Assembly (NCBI GenBank): GCA_030844895.1
Contig: JAUTDX010007406.1
Coordinates: forward strand, 55,238-119,237
DNA length: 64,000 nucleotides
Direction of reading: 5' to 3'
From: Ambrosia x helenae
Taxonomy: Eukaryota; Streptophyta; Magnoliopsida; Asterales; Asteraceae
Of the stretch, positions 1 through 11,700 are shown piece by piece (position 1 is the stretch's first letter; the number at the start of each line of letters is the position of its first letter). The notes below the pieces were generated by a model. The model was not told where the DNA came from. It made no database searches and worked only from the letters and a program-made list of their open reading frames with translations. A program made the position numbers and the translations under genes.

Positions 1-9
1 ACAACAGTT

Positions 10-50
10 TATAAAGGCTGGAAATTCTTACTCTTGGAAATAATTTTATA
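10..50. promoter_or_regulatory. TATA-like elements facing each other in each unit
   Basis: TATAAAG lies on the + strand at 10-16 (unit 8-14), and TATAAAAT on the opposite strand at 43-50 (unit 41-48, written attttata on +). They would direct converging transcription across the same 40 bp. Such strings are expected by chance in A+T-rich DNA, and no initiator or downstream gene is visible. They are noted only because satellites are often transcribed from both strands. Confidence 0.2.
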
Positions 51-120
51 GCCTAATGTACACCCTTATTGGGTTAGTCACAGGACCCCGAATCTCCTAT
101 CCTTATAGGAGAAGCCTAAT
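50..120. repeat. Octamer agcctaat repeated inside the monomer
   Basis: agcctaat occurs at 50-57 and 113-120 (unit bases 48-55 and 111-118), 63 bp apart, almost exactly one third of 188. The first copy is preceded by ttat and the second by an inserted ggaga-type stretch after ttat, so the similarity extends only weakly. The monomer may have arisen from shorter subrepeats, but the last third shows no clear third copy. Confidence 0.4.
93..112. repeat. Short hairpin within each monomer (8-bp stem, 4-nt loop)
   Basis: Unit bases 91-98 (tctcctat) and 103-110 (ataggaga) are perfect reverse complements separated by cctt. The hairpin recurs every 188 bp in both arms; its coordinates in the first unit are given. 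Short dyads of this kind are common in centromeric satellites and have been proposed to extrude as non-B DNA. No function is shown here. The copy at the right window edge (near 63984-64000) has lost one base in this region. Confidence 0.8.
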
Positions 121-147
121 TATAGTATTAACAAACTAAAATGGGTG

Positions 148-164
148 TCTCGTTGGACATTCAG
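148..164 (+). promoter_or_regulatory. CENP-B-box-like motif (half match), once per unit
   Basis: Aligned to the mammalian CENP-B box (YTTCGTTGGAARCGGGA), unit bases 146-162 match at 10 of 17 positions, including the unbroken block TCGTTGGA (150-157 here). Of the nine bases usually considered essential for CENP-B binding, only four (T3, C4, G5, A10) are present, and the 3' CGGG core is absent. It could be a degenerate box, a site for a related pogo-derived protein, or coincidence. The block contains one of the two CpGs of the unit. The same motif lies in every unit of both arms, on opposite strands. Confidence 0.3.
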
Positions 165-2047
165 GTGCTGTAGGTCAAAGAATACTGAACAACAGTTTAT
201 AAAGGCTGGAAATTCTTACTCTTGGAAATAATTTTATAGCCTAATGTACACCCTTATTGGGTTAGTCACAGGACCCCGAATCTCCTATCCTTATAGGAGA
301 AGCCTAATTATAGTATTAACAAACTAAAATGGGTGTCTCGTTGGACATTCAGGTGCTGTAGGTCAAAGAATACTGAACAACAGTTTATAAAGGCTGGAAA
401 TTCTTACTCTTGGAAATAATTTTATAGCCTAATGTACACCCTTATTGGGTTAGTCACAGGACCCCGAATCTCCTATCCTTATAGGAGAAGCCTAATTATA
501 GTATTAACAAACTAAAATGGGTGTCTCGTTGGACATTCAGGTGCTGTAGGTCAAAGAATACTGAACAACAGTTTATAAAGGCTGGAAATTCTTACTCTTG
601 GAAATAATTTTATAGCCTAATGTACACCCTTATTGGGTTAGTCACAGGACCCCGAATCTCCTATCCTTATAGGAGAAGCCTAATTATAGTATTAACAAAC
701 TAAAATGGGTGTCTCGTTGGACATTCAGGTGCTGTAGGTCAAAGAATACTGAACAACAGTTTATAAAGGCTGGAAATTCTTACTCTTGGAAATAATTTTA
801 TAGCCTAATGTACACCCTTATTGGGTTAGTCACAGGACCCCGAATCTCCTATCCTTATAGGAGAAGCCTAATTATAGTATTAACAAACTAAAATGGGTGT
901 CTCGTTGGACATTCAGGTGCTGTAGGTCAAAGAATACTGAACAACAGTTTATAAAGGCTGGAAATTCTTACTCTTGGAAATAATTTTATAGCCTAATGTA
1001 CACCCTTATTGGGTTAGTCACAGGACCCCGAATCTCCTATCCTTATAGGAGAAGCCTAATTATAGTATTAACAAACTAAAATGGGTGTCTCGTTGGACAT
1101 TCAGGTGCTGTAGGTCAAAGAATACTGAACAACAGTTTATAAAGGCTGGAAATTCTTACTCTTGGAAATAATTTTATAGCCTAATGTACACCCTTATTGG
1201 GTTAGTCACAGGACCCCGAATCTCCTATCCTTATAGGAGAAGCCTAATTATAGTATTAACAAACTAAAATGGGTGTCTCGTTGGACATTCAGGTGCTGTA
1301 GGTCAAAGAATACTGAACAACAGTTTATAAAGGCTGGAAATTCTTACTCTTGGAAATAATTTTATAGCCTAATGTACACCCTTATTGGGTTAGTCACAGG
1401 ACCCCGAATCTCCTATCCTTATAGGAGAAGCCTAATTATAGTATTAACAAACTAAAATGGGTGTCTCGTTGGACATTCAGGTGCTGTAGGTCAAAGAATA
1501 CTGAACAACAGTTTATAAAGGCTGGAAATTCTTACTCTTGGAAATAATTTTATAGCCTAATGTACACCCTTATTGGGTTAGTCACAGGACCCCGAATCTC
1601 CTATCCTTATAGGAGAAGCCTAATTATAGTATTAACAAACTAAAATGGGTGTCTCGTTGGACATTCAGGTGCTGTAGGTCAAAGAATACTGAACAACAGT
1701 TTATAAAGGCTGGAAATTCTTACTCTTGGAAATAATTTTATAGCCTAATGTACACCCTTATTGGGTTAGTCACAGGACCCCGAATCTCCTATCCTTATAG
1801 GAGAAGCCTAATTATAGTATTAACAAACTAAAATGGGTGTCTCGTTGGACATTCAGGTGCTGTAGGTCAAAGAATACTGAACAACAGTTTATAAAGGCTG
1901 GAAATTCTTACTCTTGGAAATAATTTTATAGCCTAATGTACACCCTTATTGGGTTAGTCACAGGACCCCGAATCTCCTATCCTTATAGGAGAAGCCTAAT
2001 TATAGTATTAACAAACTAAAATGGGTGTCTCGTTGGACATTCAGGTG

Positions 2048-2048
2048 G
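2048..2048 (+). other. Variant unit: C to G at unit base 166
   Basis: This unit reads gtggtgta where the consensus is gtgctgta. It is one of 12 units in the window with the same change and an isolated copy in its neighbourhood. Confidence 0.9.
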
Positions 2049-2610
2049 TGTAGGTCAAAGAATACTGAACAACAGTTTATAAAGGCTGGAAATTCTTACT
2101 CTTGGAAATAATTTTATAGCCTAATGTACACCCTTATTGGGTTAGTCACAGGACCCCGAATCTCCTATCCTTATAGGAGAAGCCTAATTATAGTATTAAC
2201 AAACTAAAATGGGTGTCTCGTTGGACATTCAGGTGCTGTAGGTCAAAGAATACTGAACAACAGTTTATAAAGGCTGGAAATTCTTACTCTTGGAAATAAT
2301 TTTATAGCCTAATGTACACCCTTATTGGGTTAGTCACAGGACCCCGAATCTCCTATCCTTATAGGAGAAGCCTAATTATAGTATTAACAAACTAAAATGG
2401 GTGTCTCGTTGGACATTCAGGTGCTGTAGGTCAAAGAATACTGAACAACAGTTTATAAAGGCTGGAAATTCTTACTCTTGGAAATAATTTTATAGCCTAA
2501 TGTACACCCTTATTGGGTTAGTCACAGGACCCCGAATCTCCTATCCTTATAGGAGAAGCCTAATTATAGTATTAACAAACTAAAATGGGTGTCTCGTTGG
2601 ACATTCAGGT

Positions 2611-2719
2611 GTGTAGGTCAAAGAATACTGAACAACAGTTTATAAAGGCTGGAAATTCTTACTCTTGGAAATAATTTTATAGCCTAATGTACACCCTTAT
2701 TGGGTTAGTCACAGGACCC
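2611..2719 (+). other. Two single-base deletions in consecutive units
   Basis: The C at unit base 166 is missing between 2611 and 2612, and 105 bp on the consensus run of four C (unit 84-87) is reduced to three (2717-2719). They are the only two phase shifts I found in the left arm before the junction. The first is the same lesion as at the junction (25357/25358). Confidence 0.85.
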
Positions 2720-5700
2720 GAATCTCCTATCCTTATAGGAGAAGCCTAATTATAGTATTAACAAACTAAAATGGGTGTCTCGTTGGACATTCAGGTGCTG
2801 TAGGTCAAAGAATACTGAACAACAGTTTATAAAGGCTGGAAATTCTTACTCTTGGAAATAATTTTATAGCCTAATGTACACCCTTATTGGGTTAGTCACA
2901 GGACCCCGAATCTCCTATCCTTATAGGAGAAGCCTAATTATAGTATTAACAAACTAAAATGGGTGTCTCGTTGGACATTCAGGTGCTGTAGGTCAAAGAA
3001 TACTGAACAACAGTTTATAAAGGCTGGAAATTCTTACTCTTGGAAATAATTTTATAGCCTAATGTACACCCTTATTGGGTTAGTCACAGGACCCCGAATC
3101 TCCTATCCTTATAGGAGAAGCCTAATTATAGTATTAACAAACTAAAATGGGTGTCTCGTTGGACATTCAGGTGCTGTAGGTCAAAGAATACTGAACAACA
3201 GTTTATAAAGGCTGGAAATTCTTACTCTTGGAAATAATTTTATAGCCTAATGTACACCCTTATTGGGTTAGTCACAGGACCCCGAATCTCCTATCCTTAT
3301 AGGAGAAGCCTAATTATAGTATTAACAAACTAAAATGGGTGTCTCGTTGGACATTCAGGTGCTGTAGGTCAAAGAATACTGAACAACAGTTTATAAAGGC
3401 TGGAAATTCTTACTCTTGGAAATAATTTTATAGCCTAATGTACACCCTTATTGGGTTAGTCACAGGACCCCGAATCTCCTATCCTTATAGGAGAAGCCTA
3501 ATTATAGTATTAACAAACTAAAATGGGTGTCTCGTTGGACATTCAGGTGCTGTAGGTCAAAGAATACTGAACAACAGTTTATAAAGGCTGGAAATTCTTA
3601 CTCTTGGAAATAATTTTATAGCCTAATGTACACCCTTATTGGGTTAGTCACAGGACCCCGAATCTCCTATCCTTATAGGAGAAGCCTAATTATAGTATTA
3701 ACAAACTAAAATGGGTGTCTCGTTGGACATTCAGGTGCTGTAGGTCAAAGAATACTGAACAACAGTTTATAAAGGCTGGAAATTCTTACTCTTGGAAATA
3801 ATTTTATAGCCTAATGTACACCCTTATTGGGTTAGTCACAGGACCCCGAATCTCCTATCCTTATAGGAGAAGCCTAATTATAGTATTAACAAACTAAAAT
3901 GGGTGTCTCGTTGGACATTCAGGTGCTGTAGGTCAAAGAATACTGAACAACAGTTTATAAAGGCTGGAAATTCTTACTCTTGGAAATAATTTTATAGCCT
4001 AATGTACACCCTTATTGGGTTAGTCACAGGACCCCGAATCTCCTATCCTTATAGGAGAAGCCTAATTATAGTATTAACAAACTAAAATGGGTGTCTCGTT
4101 GGACATTCAGGTGCTGTAGGTCAAAGAATACTGAACAACAGTTTATAAAGGCTGGAAATTCTTACTCTTGGAAATAATTTTATAGCCTAATGTACACCCT
4201 TATTGGGTTAGTCACAGGACCCCGAATCTCCTATCCTTATAGGAGAAGCCTAATTATAGTATTAACAAACTAAAATGGGTGTCTCGTTGGACATTCAGGT
4301 GCTGTAGGTCAAAGAATACTGAACAACAGTTTATAAAGGCTGGAAATTCTTACTCTTGGAAATAATTTTATAGCCTAATGTACACCCTTATTGGGTTAGT
4401 CACAGGACCCCGAATCTCCTATCCTTATAGGAGAAGCCTAATTATAGTATTAACAAACTAAAATGGGTGTCTCGTTGGACATTCAGGTGCTGTAGGTCAA
4501 AGAATACTGAACAACAGTTTATAAAGGCTGGAAATTCTTACTCTTGGAAATAATTTTATAGCCTAATGTACACCCTTATTGGGTTAGTCACAGGACCCCG
4601 AATCTCCTATCCTTATAGGAGAAGCCTAATTATAGTATTAACAAACTAAAATGGGTGTCTCGTTGGACATTCAGGTGCTGTAGGTCAAAGAATACTGAAC
4701 AACAGTTTATAAAGGCTGGAAATTCTTACTCTTGGAAATAATTTTATAGCCTAATGTACACCCTTATTGGGTTAGTCACAGGACCCCGAATCTCCTATCC
4801 TTATAGGAGAAGCCTAATTATAGTATTAACAAACTAAAATGGGTGTCTCGTTGGACATTCAGGTGCTGTAGGTCAAAGAATACTGAACAACAGTTTATAA
4901 AGGCTGGAAATTCTTACTCTTGGAAATAATTTTATAGCCTAATGTACACCCTTATTGGGTTAGTCACAGGACCCCGAATCTCCTATCCTTATAGGAGAAG
5001 CCTAATTATAGTATTAACAAACTAAAATGGGTGTCTCGTTGGACATTCAGGTGCTGTAGGTCAAAGAATACTGAACAACAGTTTATAAAGGCTGGAAATT
5101 CTTACTCTTGGAAATAATTTTATAGCCTAATGTACACCCTTATTGGGTTAGTCACAGGACCCCGAATCTCCTATCCTTATAGGAGAAGCCTAATTATAGT
5201 ATTAACAAACTAAAATGGGTGTCTCGTTGGACATTCAGGTGCTGTAGGTCAAAGAATACTGAACAACAGTTTATAAAGGCTGGAAATTCTTACTCTTGGA
5301 AATAATTTTATAGCCTAATGTACACCCTTATTGGGTTAGTCACAGGACCCCGAATCTCCTATCCTTATAGGAGAAGCCTAATTATAGTATTAACAAACTA
5401 AAATGGGTGTCTCGTTGGACATTCAGGTGCTGTAGGTCAAAGAATACTGAACAACAGTTTATAAAGGCTGGAAATTCTTACTCTTGGAAATAATTTTATA
5501 GCCTAATGTACACCCTTATTGGGTTAGTCACAGGACCCCGAATCTCCTATCCTTATAGGAGAAGCCTAATTATAGTATTAACAAACTAAAATGGGTGTCT
5601 CGTTGGACATTCAGGTGCTGTAGGTCAAAGAATACTGAACAACAGTTTATAAAGGCTGGAAATTCTTACTCTTGGAAATAATTTTATAGCCTAATGTACA

Positions 5701-8700
5701 CCCTTATTGGGTTAGTCACAGGACCCCGAATCTCCTATCCTTATAGGAGAAGCCTAATTATAGTATTAACAAACTAAAATGGGTGTCTCGTTGGACATTC
5801 AGGTGCTGTAGGTCAAAGAATACTGAACAACAGTTTATAAAGGCTGGAAATTCTTACTCTTGGAAATAATTTTATAGCCTAATGTACACCCTTATTGGGT
5901 TAGTCACAGGACCCCGAATCTCCTATCCTTATAGGAGAAGCCTAATTATAGTATTAACAAACTAAAATGGGTGTCTCGTTGGACATTCAGGTGCTGTAGG
6001 TCAAAGAATACTGAACAACAGTTTATAAAGGCTGGAAATTCTTACTCTTGGAAATAATTTTATAGCCTAATGTACACCCTTATTGGGTTAGTCACAGGAC
6101 CCCGAATCTCCTATCCTTATAGGAGAAGCCTAATTATAGTATTAACAAACTAAAATGGGTGTCTCGTTGGACATTCAGGTGCTGTAGGTCAAAGAATACT
6201 GAACAACAGTTTATAAAGGCTGGAAATTCTTACTCTTGGAAATAATTTTATAGCCTAATGTACACCCTTATTGGGTTAGTCACAGGACCCCGAATCTCCT
6301 ATCCTTATAGGAGAAGCCTAATTATAGTATTAACAAACTAAAATGGGTGTCTCGTTGGACATTCAGGTGCTGTAGGTCAAAGAATACTGAACAACAGTTT
6401 ATAAAGGCTGGAAATTCTTACTCTTGGAAATAATTTTATAGCCTAATGTACACCCTTATTGGGTTAGTCACAGGACCCCGAATCTCCTATCCTTATAGGA
6501 GAAGCCTAATTATAGTATTAACAAACTAAAATGGGTGTCTCGTTGGACATTCAGGTGCTGTAGGTCAAAGAATACTGAACAACAGTTTATAAAGGCTGGA
6601 AATTCTTACTCTTGGAAATAATTTTATAGCCTAATGTACACCCTTATTGGGTTAGTCACAGGACCCCGAATCTCCTATCCTTATAGGAGAAGCCTAATTA
6701 TAGTATTAACAAACTAAAATGGGTGTCTCGTTGGACATTCAGGTGCTGTAGGTCAAAGAATACTGAACAACAGTTTATAAAGGCTGGAAATTCTTACTCT
6801 TGGAAATAATTTTATAGCCTAATGTACACCCTTATTGGGTTAGTCACAGGACCCCGAATCTCCTATCCTTATAGGAGAAGCCTAATTATAGTATTAACAA
6901 ACTAAAATGGGTGTCTCGTTGGACATTCAGGTGCTGTAGGTCAAAGAATACTGAACAACAGTTTATAAAGGCTGGAAATTCTTACTCTTGGAAATAATTT
7001 TATAGCCTAATGTACACCCTTATTGGGTTAGTCACAGGACCCCGAATCTCCTATCCTTATAGGAGAAGCCTAATTATAGTATTAACAAACTAAAATGGGT
7101 GTCTCGTTGGACATTCAGGTGCTGTAGGTCAAAGAATACTGAACAACAGTTTATAAAGGCTGGAAATTCTTACTCTTGGAAATAATTTTATAGCCTAATG
7201 TACACCCTTATTGGGTTAGTCACAGGACCCCGAATCTCCTATCCTTATAGGAGAAGCCTAATTATAGTATTAACAAACTAAAATGGGTGTCTCGTTGGAC
7301 ATTCAGGTGCTGTAGGTCAAAGAATACTGAACAACAGTTTATAAAGGCTGGAAATTCTTACTCTTGGAAATAATTTTATAGCCTAATGTACACCCTTATT
7401 GGGTTAGTCACAGGACCCCGAATCTCCTATCCTTATAGGAGAAGCCTAATTATAGTATTAACAAACTAAAATGGGTGTCTCGTTGGACATTCAGGTGCTG
7501 TAGGTCAAAGAATACTGAACAACAGTTTATAAAGGCTGGAAATTCTTACTCTTGGAAATAATTTTATAGCCTAATGTACACCCTTATTGGGTTAGTCACA
7601 GGACCCCGAATCTCCTATCCTTATAGGAGAAGCCTAATTATAGTATTAACAAACTAAAATGGGTGTCTCGTTGGACATTCAGGTGCTGTAGGTCAAAGAA
7701 TACTGAACAACAGTTTATAAAGGCTGGAAATTCTTACTCTTGGAAATAATTTTATAGCCTAATGTACACCCTTATTGGGTTAGTCACAGGACCCCGAATC
7801 TCCTATCCTTATAGGAGAAGCCTAATTATAGTATTAACAAACTAAAATGGGTGTCTCGTTGGACATTCAGGTGCTGTAGGTCAAAGAATACTGAACAACA
7901 GTTTATAAAGGCTGGAAATTCTTACTCTTGGAAATAATTTTATAGCCTAATGTACACCCTTATTGGGTTAGTCACAGGACCCCGAATCTCCTATCCTTAT
8001 AGGAGAAGCCTAATTATAGTATTAACAAACTAAAATGGGTGTCTCGTTGGACATTCAGGTGCTGTAGGTCAAAGAATACTGAACAACAGTTTATAAAGGC
8101 TGGAAATTCTTACTCTTGGAAATAATTTTATAGCCTAATGTACACCCTTATTGGGTTAGTCACAGGACCCCGAATCTCCTATCCTTATAGGAGAAGCCTA
8201 ATTATAGTATTAACAAACTAAAATGGGTGTCTCGTTGGACATTCAGGTGCTGTAGGTCAAAGAATACTGAACAACAGTTTATAAAGGCTGGAAATTCTTA
8301 CTCTTGGAAATAATTTTATAGCCTAATGTACACCCTTATTGGGTTAGTCACAGGACCCCGAATCTCCTATCCTTATAGGAGAAGCCTAATTATAGTATTA
8401 ACAAACTAAAATGGGTGTCTCGTTGGACATTCAGGTGCTGTAGGTCAAAGAATACTGAACAACAGTTTATAAAGGCTGGAAATTCTTACTCTTGGAAATA
8501 ATTTTATAGCCTAATGTACACCCTTATTGGGTTAGTCACAGGACCCCGAATCTCCTATCCTTATAGGAGAAGCCTAATTATAGTATTAACAAACTAAAAT
8601 GGGTGTCTCGTTGGACATTCAGGTGCTGTAGGTCAAAGAATACTGAACAACAGTTTATAAAGGCTGGAAATTCTTACTCTTGGAAATAATTTTATAGCCT

Positions 8701-11700
8701 AATGTACACCCTTATTGGGTTAGTCACAGGACCCCGAATCTCCTATCCTTATAGGAGAAGCCTAATTATAGTATTAACAAACTAAAATGGGTGTCTCGTT
8801 GGACATTCAGGTGCTGTAGGTCAAAGAATACTGAACAACAGTTTATAAAGGCTGGAAATTCTTACTCTTGGAAATAATTTTATAGCCTAATGTACACCCT
8901 TATTGGGTTAGTCACAGGACCCCGAATCTCCTATCCTTATAGGAGAAGCCTAATTATAGTATTAACAAACTAAAATGGGTGTCTCGTTGGACATTCAGGT
9001 GCTGTAGGTCAAAGAATACTGAACAACAGTTTATAAAGGCTGGAAATTCTTACTCTTGGAAATAATTTTATAGCCTAATGTACACCCTTATTGGGTTAGT
9101 CACAGGACCCCGAATCTCCTATCCTTATAGGAGAAGCCTAATTATAGTATTAACAAACTAAAATGGGTGTCTCGTTGGACATTCAGGTGCTGTAGGTCAA
9201 AGAATACTGAACAACAGTTTATAAAGGCTGGAAATTCTTACTCTTGGAAATAATTTTATAGCCTAATGTACACCCTTATTGGGTTAGTCACAGGACCCCG
9301 AATCTCCTATCCTTATAGGAGAAGCCTAATTATAGTATTAACAAACTAAAATGGGTGTCTCGTTGGACATTCAGGTGCTGTAGGTCAAAGAATACTGAAC
9401 AACAGTTTATAAAGGCTGGAAATTCTTACTCTTGGAAATAATTTTATAGCCTAATGTACACCCTTATTGGGTTAGTCACAGGACCCCGAATCTCCTATCC
9501 TTATAGGAGAAGCCTAATTATAGTATTAACAAACTAAAATGGGTGTCTCGTTGGACATTCAGGTGCTGTAGGTCAAAGAATACTGAACAACAGTTTATAA
9601 AGGCTGGAAATTCTTACTCTTGGAAATAATTTTATAGCCTAATGTACACCCTTATTGGGTTAGTCACAGGACCCCGAATCTCCTATCCTTATAGGAGAAG
9701 CCTAATTATAGTATTAACAAACTAAAATGGGTGTCTCGTTGGACATTCAGGTGCTGTAGGTCAAAGAATACTGAACAACAGTTTATAAAGGCTGGAAATT
9801 CTTACTCTTGGAAATAATTTTATAGCCTAATGTACACCCTTATTGGGTTAGTCACAGGACCCCGAATCTCCTATCCTTATAGGAGAAGCCTAATTATAGT
9901 ATTAACAAACTAAAATGGGTGTCTCGTTGGACATTCAGGTGCTGTAGGTCAAAGAATACTGAACAACAGTTTATAAAGGCTGGAAATTCTTACTCTTGGA
10001 AATAATTTTATAGCCTAATGTACACCCTTATTGGGTTAGTCACAGGACCCCGAATCTCCTATCCTTATAGGAGAAGCCTAATTATAGTATTAACAAACTA
10101 AAATGGGTGTCTCGTTGGACATTCAGGTGCTGTAGGTCAAAGAATACTGAACAACAGTTTATAAAGGCTGGAAATTCTTACTCTTGGAAATAATTTTATA
10201 GCCTAATGTACACCCTTATTGGGTTAGTCACAGGACCCCGAATCTCCTATCCTTATAGGAGAAGCCTAATTATAGTATTAACAAACTAAAATGGGTGTCT
10301 CGTTGGACATTCAGGTGCTGTAGGTCAAAGAATACTGAACAACAGTTTATAAAGGCTGGAAATTCTTACTCTTGGAAATAATTTTATAGCCTAATGTACA
10401 CCCTTATTGGGTTAGTCACAGGACCCCGAATCTCCTATCCTTATAGGAGAAGCCTAATTATAGTATTAACAAACTAAAATGGGTGTCTCGTTGGACATTC
10501 AGGTGCTGTAGGTCAAAGAATACTGAACAACAGTTTATAAAGGCTGGAAATTCTTACTCTTGGAAATAATTTTATAGCCTAATGTACACCCTTATTGGGT
10601 TAGTCACAGGACCCCGAATCTCCTATCCTTATAGGAGAAGCCTAATTATAGTATTAACAAACTAAAATGGGTGTCTCGTTGGACATTCAGGTGCTGTAGG
10701 TCAAAGAATACTGAACAACAGTTTATAAAGGCTGGAAATTCTTACTCTTGGAAATAATTTTATAGCCTAATGTACACCCTTATTGGGTTAGTCACAGGAC
10801 CCCGAATCTCCTATCCTTATAGGAGAAGCCTAATTATAGTATTAACAAACTAAAATGGGTGTCTCGTTGGACATTCAGGTGCTGTAGGTCAAAGAATACT
10901 GAACAACAGTTTATAAAGGCTGGAAATTCTTACTCTTGGAAATAATTTTATAGCCTAATGTACACCCTTATTGGGTTAGTCACAGGACCCCGAATCTCCT
11001 ATCCTTATAGGAGAAGCCTAATTATAGTATTAACAAACTAAAATGGGTGTCTCGTTGGACATTCAGGTGCTGTAGGTCAAAGAATACTGAACAACAGTTT
11101 ATAAAGGCTGGAAATTCTTACTCTTGGAAATAATTTTATAGCCTAATGTACACCCTTATTGGGTTAGTCACAGGACCCCGAATCTCCTATCCTTATAGGA
11201 GAAGCCTAATTATAGTATTAACAAACTAAAATGGGTGTCTCGTTGGACATTCAGGTGCTGTAGGTCAAAGAATACTGAACAACAGTTTATAAAGGCTGGA
11301 AATTCTTACTCTTGGAAATAATTTTATAGCCTAATGTACACCCTTATTGGGTTAGTCACAGGACCCCGAATCTCCTATCCTTATAGGAGAAGCCTAATTA
11401 TAGTATTAACAAACTAAAATGGGTGTCTCGTTGGACATTCAGGTGCTGTAGGTCAAAGAATACTGAACAACAGTTTATAAAGGCTGGAAATTCTTACTCT
11501 TGGAAATAATTTTATAGCCTAATGTACACCCTTATTGGGTTAGTCACAGGACCCCGAATCTCCTATCCTTATAGGAGAAGCCTAATTATAGTATTAACAA
11601 ACTAAAATGGGTGTCTCGTTGGACATTCAGGTGCTGTAGGTCAAAGAATACTGAACAACAGTTTATAAAGGCTGGAAATTCTTACTCTTGGAAATAATTT

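Larger units (their letters stand above)
3..190 (+). repeat. Reference monomer of the satellite (one full unit)
   Basis: First complete unit, used here as the reference (unit base 1 = position 3; the start is arbitrary). Composition is A 61, T 57, G 36, C 34, or 37% G+C. It holds only two CpG sites (unit bases 87-88 and 149-150), about 0.3 of expectation. Landmarks in order: TATA-like sequences at unit 8-14 (this strand) and 41-48 (opposite strand); octamer agcctaat at 48-55 and again at 111-118; an 8-bp stem hairpin at 91-110; an A-rich stretch at 127-140; a CENP-B-box-like motif at 146-162; and the variable base at 166. Because 188 is not a multiple of 3, any reading frame running through consecutive units passes through all three frames and meets stop codons, so the repeat cannot encode a long protein. 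I do not recognise the family. Confidence 0.95.

Noticed and set aside
71..77. Telomere-like gggttag
   Set aside because: A single heptamer per unit with no tandem TTAGGG copies; chance match.
49..95. Pol III promoter or tRNA/SINE ancestry
   Set aside because: Unit 47-57 (tagcctaatgt) fits the A-box consensus TRGCNNARYGG at 10 of 11 positions, but a one-mismatch hit is expected fairly often in 376 positions. The best B-box candidate around ccccgaatct keeps only CGA and one C. No cloverleaf was found.
148..170. Hammerhead ribozyme on the reverse strand (ctga...gtcc...gac)
   Set aside because: Some satellites carry hammerheads, and the reverse strand has ctga followed by a possible guc/gac stem. 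The invariant CUGANGA and GAAA core segments are absent.
170..178. Nuclear-receptor half-site AGGTCA in each unit
   Set aside because: A single six-base half-site without a proper second half or the upstream A/T extension. It is too short to support regulation.
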